Of a stretch of 64,000 nucleotides of DNA, positions 34,614-44,478 are shown in pieces (the stretch's first letter is position 1; each line of letters starts with the position of its first letter). The translations under genes and the position numbers were made by a program. This stretch comes from Dichotomocladium elegans (lineage: Eukaryota > Mucoromycota > Mucoromycetes > Mucorales > Lichtheimiaceae), in assembly GCA_025716815.1 (NCBI GenBank), contig JAIXMN010000007.1:79501-143500 (forward strand). Reading direction: 5' to 3'. The notes below the pieces were generated by a model. That model saw nothing but the letters and a program-made list of their open reading frames with translations. It was not told the origin of the DNA and searched no databases.

Positions 34614-37600
34614 ATGCCGCATCAGATCAGCTTGTCAATAACAGGCATGACATGCGATCATTGTGTCAATACCATCACGAAGGGGCTTCAAACCTTACCC
34701 GGCGTCGATCCCGCCTCTGTATCGGTCGATCTCCAAGCCGGCCGGGCCATCTTTAATGGTTCCTCAGACGAAATCAGGACGCTCGCCATAAACGCAATTG
34801 AGGACATGGGCTATGATGTCGACTACCAACCCGAGGATAATGATGATACAAACAAGTTATATGCGTCTCTAGTCATATCTGGGATGACATGCTCTCATTG
34901 TTGCGATACCATCCGGAAGACCCTTCAACAATTGCCAAATATCATTCACGACTCAATCCAGGTGTCTCTTGGCAATGCTTCTTTTCAAATGGATAGTCGC
35001 TCTACCATGACCAAGGATGCTTTAGCAGAAATCATCGAAGATCTCGGCTATGACGTCGAGGCCGTCCGCATATCCCGGGCAAGCATCACAAGCGACAGTA
35101 GCGCGGACGAGGACAACAGCGACGACCAGAAGGATAAACTTAAATCGGCTAGTGTTTCAATTAATGGTATGACATGCTCTCATTGTACTCGCACAGTCGC
35201 TAGTGCGTTACAGGCCTTACCGGGCGTCCTTGTGAGCACTGTCGACGTCGATCTTGGAAAGCGCGTGGCGACATTCACATTCAAGGGGGATAGCATCAAC
35301 AATGATCTTATTGTCAGAGCGATCGATGATGTCGGCTACGATGTTATTGGCCTACCGAGAATCAATAAAGCAAGTATTATACCCAAGGAACAAGTAGATC
35401 AGGAGCTGCAAGTCATTCCCGATCCTGGTCTGCGCAAAGTTGTAATGCGCATCGTCGGTATGACCTGCACCAGCTGCGTTACAGCAGTAACCGATGCCCT
35501 GGTGCAAGGCATTCCTAGTCTTCAGCCTGGCTCGGTGAGAGTCGATCTTGAAAGCGAAATGGCAATGTTCATTAGCCGGAATCCCGAGGCCAGTCAAGTT
35601 CGCGCGGTAATTGAAGACCGAGGTTATGACGTCGAGAATATTCAGATCATCCATAACCTGGTTCCGCCCGCTGCTATTGCTGAGGGGCCCAGGCGCGTAC
35701 GCTCTCCCACTATTGACTCGATAGTATCCCTGGGTTCGGTTACAATCGACACGCCTGCAATTGCAGTTCCACGGAAGGTCACGTTGCAAATCACGGGAAT
35801 GACCTGCGCCAGGTGAGAAATCTTGCCCTCACTGATTATAAGATATTAACCACATATCCTATGTGACATGATACAGCTGTGTTCGCACGATTGAGCAAGG
35901 GCTGTCAGCTATAGCAGGAGTAGAAGAAGATTCCGTGAAGGTCAACTTGCTTACCGGCGTCGGCTCCTTTTCTATTCATGGTGATGTGCTCGATGAGAAG
36001 ACAATCAGCGCTGCAGTCAGTCGATTGGGTTATACAGCGTCCAATATCTCGATCATTGCGGAACAGCAAGAACCATCTCCCATCGAGCTCTCCGCCGCGT
36101 TTCAGGTGGACATGGTCATTAGTGGCATGTTTTGCATGAATTGCGTCGACAAAGTCCGCCTTGCCCTTGAGCAGCTTCCAGGCACTCGACCCGAATCAAT
36201 TTCGATTGGCCTCGACTCAGGCAAGGTTTCCTTCCAATATGCCGGCGGGTCTATCACGCGACAACGTCTTCGACAGACTATCCTGCAACTCGGGTTTATG
36301 GCCGACAGTGTCGAGATTACCAAGATCATCAAACCTGGCGAAAATACTGAGAATGCTGCTAATCTTGTGTCGACCAGGCTCACTGTCACGGGCATGACCT
36401 GCAGTTCTTGTGTTGCCAATATCGAGCGTGCGATGATGCGCCAGCCCGGCGTAGCAAGCTGCCAAGTAAACCTCCTAGCCAAGTCGGCTCATATCCAGCA
36501 CGACCCTTCGATTGTCGGTGCCCGCACACTTGCTAACATGATTGAGCAACTGGGATATAAGGCCGAGCTCGCGCAGGCGAATGCCGCAGACACGCTCGTC
36601 GATCAGCGGGAATCGATGCGTGCCACGTTGAACAAGGAGATTAACGAGCTCAAGCGTCGCTTCTTATGGTCCCTCGTCTTCGCTATTCCGATTGTCATCA
36701 TTGACATGATCTTCATGATGGGCCTTCCCAAGACCAATCCAGTCGCTATGGCATTCATGACTCCCATCACGGCCGGTCTGAGCATCAATAGCCTTATTTC
36801 CTTCTTACTGGCAACGCCTGTCCAATTCTGGCTCGGTGCACCATTCTACATAAAATCGTACCGCTCCCTTCGCTATGCACGAACTGCGAATATGGAAACT
36901 CTAGTGGCTATGGGAACATCCGTCGCCTATGCAGCCTCTATTGGCACAATCATTGCGTCCATGATTCGACATACCCATGGCGAGACCATGAACTACTTTG
37001 AGACCAGTGTACTCCTCATCACCTTCATCCACTTTGGCAAGTGGCTTGAGGCTCTTGCGAAGGGCAAAACAGCAGAGACTATTACGAAGCTCATGGACCT
37101 ACAACCGGACAAGGCGATCCTTGCGGAAATCTCAAGCAGCAATGGCGACGACACACAGGCGTTTATATCATCTGGTCCAGAATCAAAGGGAGTTATCGAA
37201 TATGAGCATGTATCTGTGATTTTGAGCGAGCGTGAAATTGATGCCAAAGACATTCAAGGTAAACAATGACATGTTAAATACAATTTTGACAACTGATTTA
37301 TTCCTCCATGCTATTACCTAGTTGGAGATATTCTCAAAGTCAATGCAGGTGCGCGTATTCCATGCGACGGAAAGATCTGGCGTGGTACAACCACAACAGA
37401 TGAGTCCATGATCACGGGCGAATCGCTGCCTGTAGCCAAAAAGGAAGGAGAAGAGGTCATTACTGCCACAATCAACCTGACGTCAACTATCTACATCCGT
37501 GCCATTCGCGTTGGTGCCGATACCACACTCTCACGTATTATTCAGCTTGTTCAAGATGCCCAAGCGTCCCCTAAGGCACCCATCGAACACGTCGCCGACA

Positions 37601-39364
37601 AGATCTCGAGCGTATTTGTGCCGATTGTCATTGTTTTGGCGTTTGTGACCTTCATCATTTGGGAAGTTTGCAGCATTTATAATCTTTATCCAGCCGAGTG
37701 GGTCTCAACAGGAGGAGACAAGACTACTTTCTCTGTGATGCTCGGTGTCTCCGTCCTGGTTATTGCATGTCCGTGCGGTTTGGGTCTTGCAAGTCCAACA
37801 GGCATGTATTTTCAAAAAAAAAATGGGACTTTCACGGCTCCCATATCAATCTTGGGATGTAGACTAATTCATTTAATAATATTAGCGGTTATGGTTGGCA
37901 CGGGCGTGGCAGCACGCTACGGCGTCCTAGTAAAGGGTGGCGGTTATGCTCTAGAAATGGCCAGCCGAATCACAACTATTGCGTTTGACAAGACAGGTAC
38001 ACTTACTATGGGTAAACCGGAGGTCGCAGATAAGTGGATCGCACCATCTCCAGGAGCTTTGCCGGATAGTGTAGACGACAAGGATCGCATCAACGCGATA
38101 TGGAAAATGCTTGGTCGTGTCACCTCCTCGAGCAGCCATCCATTGTCGAAGGCTATTGAGAAACGCGCACGTGAAATTCTGGCGCCGAAGGACGGGGATG
38201 GCAGCGACGCTGTCGAGAACGACAATGTTTTTGAGGGCGTCGTTGTGAAGAATGCCAAGGAAATTGCCGGCCGCGGCGTGATGGCAACAATGGCGCTCGC
38301 TCCTCATGTATCAGCCCAGTTCTGGCCGGCTCACCATCGTGTGCTCATGTCCCAACAAGAGAGACTTGTCACAGTGTTTCTAGGCAATCAAGAGTGGATG
38401 GATGAAAATAAAGCTCGGTATGCGAATGCACGACAGGCGCGGTCTTGCCAAGCACAGCTTCTTGAATGGCAAAACCGTGGCCAGTCGATTGTAATGCTGG
38501 CAGTGGCGCCTGCAGGTGGCAGTATCAGTGAGGACGATCACACCCACACCGAAGGGTGCAACAATGACTGCGCATGTGCCGTTTGCCGATGCAATACTGG
38601 GTCTCTGTGCTGCAGCTCGTCGCGGTCGATGATTGTAGCGCAAATGGCTGTGGCAGACGTGTTGCGACCCGAAGCCCGCGACGTCGTCGCTCAGCTGCAA
38701 AAGCAAGGCATCGAGGTCTGGATGATCACCGGCGACAACGAACGAACAGGTAGAGTTATTGCGGATCAGCTTTCGATCGACAAGGACTGTGTATTGGCCG
38801 GCGTCAAGCCCGAGCAAAAGGCAGACAAGATTCGCAATCTTCAGATGCGTCAACGCGAAGTCCGAAAAAGGAGAGTAAAGTTCTGGCGACAGAAGGATGA
38901 AAACTATGCTCACCCCGTGGTTGCCATGGTCGGAGGTAGATTGGGAACTGCCAAAAAAATCAACAATGGGCTGACGGTATCTTCTTGTTTCTTTAGATGG
39001 AATCAATGACTCTCCGTCCTTGGCACAAGCTGATGTAGGGATCTCGGTTGGGTCGGCCACGGACGTGGCTATCGAGGCAGCTAGTATCGTCTTGATCCGC
39101 AACAATTTGTGGGATCTTTTAACCATGTATGATGTGTCCAAGGCTGTCGTTAAGCGTATCCGTCTGAATTTCCTGTGGGCCTTCATCTATAATATCGTGG
39201 CGATTCCGATTGCTGCAGGCATCTTATATCCCGGGACAGGACACGGACTTCCACCATATATTGCCGGCATTGCCATGGTCGCATCCAGTGTCAGCGTCGT
39301 GTGTTCAAGCCTATTACTTCGTTTCTACAAAGCACCACCGCAGGTTGTGAACCCATCAAATTGA
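34614..39364 (+). CDS. CCC2: Copper-transporting P1B-ATPase with seven HMA domains (Ccc2/ATP7-like)
   Basis: This pump moves Cu(I) into the Golgi lumen or out of the cell using ATP. Five exons join in frame (introns 35813-35876, 37259-37321, 37802-37885, 38936-38996) and give 1493 codons, a whole number, which supports the model. Seven HMA copper-binding domains carry CxxC at residues 14/17, 93/96, 188/191, 285/288, 398/401, 486/489 and 575/578. The core has TGES at 892-895, the transmembrane Cys-Pro-Cys at 1010-1012, the phosphorylated Asp 1055 in DKTGT, the SSHPLSKA nucleotide-site HP motif, GDNERT and GDGIND at 1370-1375. Odd points are the number of HMA domains (human ATP7A/B have six, yeast Ccc2 two), a His then Cys-rich insertion at about 1238-1263, and a probable GC-AG intron. 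Confidence 0.95.
37802..37885 (+). other. GC-AG intron in the copper ATPase
   Basis: The intron begins gcatgt after exon ACAG and ends aatattag. Splicing restores the family motif SPTAVMVGTG. The length of 84 nt is a multiple of three and the intron is open, so retention would insert 28 residues in the middle of this strongly conserved motif. Confidence 0.72.
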
Positions 39365-39788
39365 ACGTTTCGGTCGCATCCATGATACCAGTGTACGTTA
39401 GCTACAGACTATTCAAGAAATGAGATTAGTTCGTTACCTTAGCAGTATCAGTAAAATATATTCCAGCCGTACTCCTTTGCAAATAAGTTTTTTCAACCAC
39501 ATTATTTGTCTATTTGAAGATACAATACAGAACCAGACTTGTCGAGTCTTAGTAGTATCTCGTTGTGGGAGTTGGTATAAAGAGAGGATTTCAGCATGCT
39601 AAGATAATATGTATACCTGCGAGTTTTGTAACTTCTAAATCCCGATGGTTGCGGAAGCCTGATTGGCCAGGGCGAAAGTAACTTATCGCCCACTCTCTCT
39701 GAGTTCAATGTTCGCCCAGGGGTTAGGGTGGGGCAGAGGCTTTTCCCAAACGTATTCGGTCCAAAACGCTTTTTTTGGGGATTATACC

Positions 39789-40013
39789 ATGGCCAAGATC
39801 GGACAGGCATTTGCCGTTTCCATGGGCGCCCTTGTCGGTGGTGCCATTGGATTCTATTTTTTGGAGGATTACAAGATCAAAGCCAAGGCATGCTCTCTTC
39901 GTTTTTTTTTTTTTTTTAATGGCATCTGACTTGTCATCTTTCTGTAGGAGCAACGTCTGGCAAAATTGCTCGAGAAAAAACGCCTTTACGAAGAACAAAA
40001 AGAGACGATATAA
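39789..40013 (+). CDS. 54-residue single-pass membrane micropeptide (STMP1/DUF4535-like)
   Basis: Exon 1 (39789-39887) encodes MAKIGQAFAVSMGALVGGAI followed by GFYFLEDYKIKAK. Exon 2 (39948-40013) encodes EQRLAKLLEKKRLYEEQKET-I and a stop. One hydrophobic N-terminal helix with Gly spacing is followed by Asp-Tyr and a charged helix. This layout resembles vertebrate STMP1 (also named mitolamban), a mitochondrial inner-membrane micropeptide with [21 protein letters not shown]. The likeness was seen by eye and is modest, so the name is tentative. The intron uses a GC donor (AAG then gcatgctc); reading through stops after 14 further codons. It lies 425 bp downstream of the copper ATPase on the same strand. 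Confidence 0.7.
39888..39947 (+). other. GC-AG intron in the micropeptide gene
   Basis: The intron begins gcatgctctc after exon GCCAAG, contains a long T run and ends tctgtag. No GT donor in the region gives a reasonable intron length. Confidence 0.7.
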
Positions 40014-40938
40014 AACCCTTCGGCTTTTGTTTACTTGCAACTATTCGCATTTTCCTACATCCGTCATACACGCGCGCGCAGGAACCATATAGCACATACA
40101 TTAATAAGCGGCATTATGACAGACTTGTTGAAACTGGATTTGTATGATAAAAAGAGAGGACGAGAGACACATACAGAGAGAGGCAGAGAAGGAAAAAAGA
40201 AAAAAAAGAAAGAGGGACTATTTGGTTCCTATTGCAGGACGTACGCAAATAAAACTTTTCAGCATTCTGGCCATTGTGGTTTGATGACAGCTGTTCCGGA
40301 ATTATCGAATCTCACGGTGTTCAGAGAGGGAGATCTACTACATCTGTGCGATCGATGGGGGGATACCTTATTTGGTACAAAGGTTTTGTTGCATATTCTG
40401 GATGGGAGAACTAGTGAAAGACCAATTCTACTATACATGCGCTTCCTTGATATGTGTGAGATGCGGTAGAAGAGTTCCGCTTTTTTGGTGGGGTGGGGGG
40501 AGCTTCTCTAACATGCATCGTTAAAGACAGTCGTAAGCCAGAGCGTCATGATGTTGCTTAACCATTTTTTATGCTGCCAAAGTGGACAGCGGCAATAGTC
40601 AGATCTAGTGTGCTCAGCAGTAATGGATGATTTTGACCGTACCACAGACTCAAAACGACCAAACCTGTCCTCCATCAGCAACCTGTTCGCTTTTCTCAAT
40701 GTCCACATTCAGCTTTATTCCATACTGCGAAGCGAAAACCCCATAAATCCAACGAAAGGTGGTTCATTAGTGTCATTTGCGCCCTGGGTAGGTAGAACGG
40801 TTATCATTGATTGAAAAGGAAACAATCGGGCCCTCGTGATCGGAGAGGGTCCTAAATTCGCGGCAAGTCAGAAACGTTTGCTTATTTTATCAATTCTTTG
40901 TCTTCCTAACTTTTTTTTTTTACGGCGGCAAGATAACA
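40014..40938. other. Interval between the micropeptide gene and SNX4 copy B
   Basis: About 900 bp. A purine-rich AGAGAGG/AAAAAG stretch lies at 40150-40215 and a T run at 40908-40919 just before the SNX4 start. An open frame at 40035-40469 has no recognisable domain. The right end should hold the SNX4 promoter. Confidence 0.35.
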
Positions 40939-43288
40939 ATGAATGACGAGTATGAGAATGTAGAATGGAACGTGAATGCAACTGCGGATGCATACACACC
41001 ACTGGCCGAACCGGACGTCGACGACCCTCTTTCGGCATCGGCTTTTTGCGACCTCAGGCCGCCGCATGTTTTCGACTCCAAATCCATTGGCCAAGAGGTA
41101 CTTAATCTGAACCAAGTCTCTCTTCCTTCACGCAAAGCATAATCCTCATCTTCTGACGCAAGAGCCCGGAGCTGTCTAGCACAACCAAGAAAATTCCCAA
41201 CGGCCATTGTTATTCTCCTTCTGCTCCTCCATCTAATGCTACATCGCTGATGCCAGTCGACGACGCATCGGCTGATTTAATACTCACCGATGATAGGACC
41301 ACTCCACAGTCTTACGCTCCATTGACTCAGCATTTTCAACAGCAGTGCCATGACCAGAATGGTACCCGCCCGGCCTACCAAAGCAAACCAATGTCAATAC
41401 AGATCACCGATCCACAGAAGCATCCGGACACTACACAAGGAGCTTTTATCAGCTATCTTGTAACCACGACCGTAAGTAGTGTTCTGAAAGCAACCCTGGT
41501 GGACTAACTAGAGAAGAGAAGAAGGGGAGGGTCCATCTCTGTTTTATATAACTCGTTATTATACAATAGACGACCATCGAGACTTTTGCATCGACTCGTC
41601 CACGCGCTGTTCGGCGGAGATTTCAGGATTTTGTTTGGCTGCATAATGCACTCACGCTAGAATTCCCTGCTTGTATTGTTCCCCCACTCCCAGAAAAGCA
41701 TCGCTTAGGTAAAAAAAGAGGGGAGCTTCGAGGAAAACAGGACACGGACTGGGGCGTAGGGTGATTTTAATTTGATGGTCTAAAAATGCTCTATGGTTTC
41801 CTTTCTTGAAGAATACATCAAAGGTGACCGCTTTGGACCAGATTTTGTCGAGCGACGACGAGTAGGGTAAAGTGTCACTTGTCAAAAACGCAATATTTGG
41901 TCTTAAGCGCCTTGATATGATAGTCTCCAGTGGTTTTTGGAACGGATAGCACGGCACCCTGAACTGCAGCAGTCGCAGTACACACGCATATTTTTGGAAT
42001 CGGGGGATTTTGTGAGTCCTTGGAGTAAGTTGATAGAGTGTATCGACAGCTAAACAGTCCGTGATTAGAAAAACGATAAGCGAACGCATCATGTTCCACC
42101 AACCACATCTGTGTTTGAGTCTCTGAGCGATACGCTTCTTAATGCATTTTCGAAAGTTAAGAAACCTGACGACCGCTTTGTCCAGATGAAGGATATCATT
42201 GATAAATTCGAGGAGAACCTCAACACAATTGAACGATTGTATACAAGAGTCGGAAAGCGGCAGTCTGGTATTATAATATACACATACCTCTTTTGGTTTT
42301 TTTATCTTCTCACAGAATACTTGCGATAGATTTGCAACAGGATTACAGCGGTCTCTCCTCGAGCATACAGACCTTATCTGCAATGGAAACCGGTATTGCA
42401 TCGCAGTTGCATGGATTTTCAGATGCGATCGAAAAATATGTTAGGGCTATGTCTGAGATGGTAAGATGACAAAAGAACCTTGCGGATGAAGGCAGCACCG
42501 GCGAGAGCTAACGAAAAGGGGTGGGGACTGGACTAGACGCGGGATGAAGATCTTTTCTTCCTGAATGATATTCATGAATTATTGGCTTATTGTCACTCTG
42601 CCAAGGTAAAAAAGGGAGAATGAGCGAAATGGGAAAGAACTAAAACGTTCAAAAAGGCAGCGTTGAGGGCACGCGACCAGAAACAGGTTGACTTTGAGGA
42701 ATTATCAGCATACCTTCATCGGACAATACAAGAACGAGAACGGACATTGCATCCAGGGCGTAACCTCGACGGCGGTTTGAATATCGCTGAGATCGTGACT
42801 GATAAGATCAATGAAGTGCGTGGGATTAATATCCAACAAACTCGCCGAGAAAAGCTTGTCCGGCTGGAACGAAAAATCAAAGAGGTAGTATCTGGCATCC
42901 CCGCACACACAAACTCCTGATCTTTGATCTATCATCCCATCACGGAAGCGATTGCCGACTGCTCACCCAATGCTTCATTGATAGCTCGAATCTGAAGTTG
43001 CCCGGGCGAACGATGTATCTAATGCGTTTTCGAACCAGATTATAAAAGAATACGACGTATTCGAACGGGCAAAGACAGAAGAAATTAAGCAAGGTCTTAT
43101 GGCATATGCAGACAGCCATATCAAGTTTTTTGAGCAGGTAACTTACATCATAACGTATTCAGGGTGGCAAAAGGACTAAAATGGAAAACCATTAGGGAGC
43201 ATCCGTCTGGGAAAACATACTTCCGATTCTCCAAAGCATAGATGATGAGGATGAAGACAGAGAAGAGAACCAGGATGCTATGATTTAG
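40939..43288 (+). CDS. SNX4: Sorting nexin SNX4/Atg24, copy B
   Basis: This is a second PX-BAR protein of the Snx4 type, acting in endosomal recycling and autophagy. The start MNDEYENVEWNVNAT resembles the start of copy A. After a linker, the PX domain reads SIQITDPQKHPDTTQGAFIS, RRRFQDFVWLHNALTLEFPA and PPLPEKHRL. It then splices to EYIKGDRFGPDFVERRRVG and LQWFLERIARHPELQQSQYT. The BAR part includes SVFESLSDTLLNAFSKVKKP, FEELSAYLHRTIQERERTLH and DKINEVRGINIQQTRREKLV. The end is GASVWENILPILQSIDDED with an acidic tail. About ten exons splice with GT-AG borders in correct phase and no stop remains, so the gene looks intact. It differs from copy A throughout, so the duplication is not recent. 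Confidence 0.88.
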
Positions 43289-43420
43289 GGTATACATGTT
43301 ATTCTTATTTTTTCGACTCTGGTAGTCTTTGAGCGCACGGAGGCATTGTTTTCTATGACCTGTATATACCCCGACGCATACACTATTTTCTAAAGTCAAA
43401 GTCGCATCCTGCCAGTTCTG

Positions 43421-43955
43421 AAGTCGCAGGATCACAAACATATGGACTCTACACTTTTACATTCTGAAATGAGCAATCTATTTTCTACGATGGGCAAGGA
43501 CATGTTGTTGATGAAGAACCCTTACTCTCTATAATCCGTTTGTTCTCGCACTGAATAGCTGCGTAGTATATCTTGCAGAGATAACTACCACACACGTTTC
43601 CAAGCGAAAGGATAGAGACACTCGGATGAGAGAAGCGCGGATCAAGCGCAGTTACACAGCGTACATGGACCAAGGCATGGTCAGGTTTTTCAAACGGATG
43701 TTTGAAAAAGCCTTGAATGCATCAGCTGCAAGGAATCCAGGTTCGTCCAGCCCAGCGATGGGCATTAAAGTACGAAAAGCACCCTGACAGCATCTCTAAG
43801 AAACCTAACGCGGAGGGGGGTCCTTTGCGTATTCTCAATGAAGATCGACATTTTAGAATGCGTTGATGAGAATCCATCCATTGTCCTAGAGCAGCTGATG
43901 GAGCAACTGCTTCAAAGATGTCAGGGTCTCAACGTATCGAAAACGACAGCCTTAT
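43421..43955 (+). pseudogene. Truncated transposase relic, copy 2
   Basis: The segment matches 673-1304 of copy 1 base for base over long stretches, for example GAAGTCGCAGGATCACAAA at the left end and TTACATTCTGAAATGAGCAA shortly after. The N-terminal transposase part (KRSYTAYMDQ, then VRFFKRMFEK in another frame) is broken by stops and indels. Similarity ends near CGTATCGAAAACGACAG, so the catalytic part is absent. An internal segment present in copy 1 (about 695-777) is missing here. Confidence 0.8.
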
Positions 43956-44478
43956 TTTATCCATTTGAAAATAAAGTATGAAGGATGGGAAATGAACAAT
44001 GATGACATCATTTATGCAATTCTAAGCTTCAATGTCATATACTTTAATTGATAATAATACTAATAGATAGAGAGGTACTGTATACAAAGAGAGGGGGAAG
44101 AGATCGGAATACTAATATAAACATGCATAAAAGAATGAGAATGTTTCCGAAGTCAGAATATGGAGGAGGGTAAAACTATACAAACATGAAATGTAAGCAC
44201 ATGGACCTGCCTTGGAACGGTTCATTATGAATATAGGTTTACCAATTCAGGCGAGAAATTATAGTTTTTTTTAACCAAAGAAATGCGTGTCGTTGCAACG
44301 CCGCTTGGGGTATCTTCTCATGGGAGGGATGTGCGTGAGGAGGGTAATGACGGTGATGGCTTGCAAACGGCTTCGTACAGCTACGAAAATCGTTTTTTTG
44401 TTCCTTGCCAATCTAGAAAGAAAAATCATTGATTTATACCTCTGTTCGATTCAATAGAGCAATTTTACCTTTTGTTTC
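43956..44478. other. AT-rich interval downstream of the RING gene
   Basis: About 520 bp after the transposase relic. The right end should hold the 3' UTR of the minus-strand RING gene. No gene or fold was recognised. Confidence 0.35.

Noticed and set aside
37408..39009. Reading the copper ATPase as separate genes because of frame breaks
   Set aside because: Removing four introns gives a single frame of exactly 1493 codons with all P1B motifs in order, so one gene is correct.
42278..42330. SNX4 copy B as a pseudogene because exon joining at cacag gives a stop
   Set aside because: Using the next acceptor (gcgatag) restores Asp-Leu-Gln-Gln-Asp-Tyr, as in copy A, with no stop.
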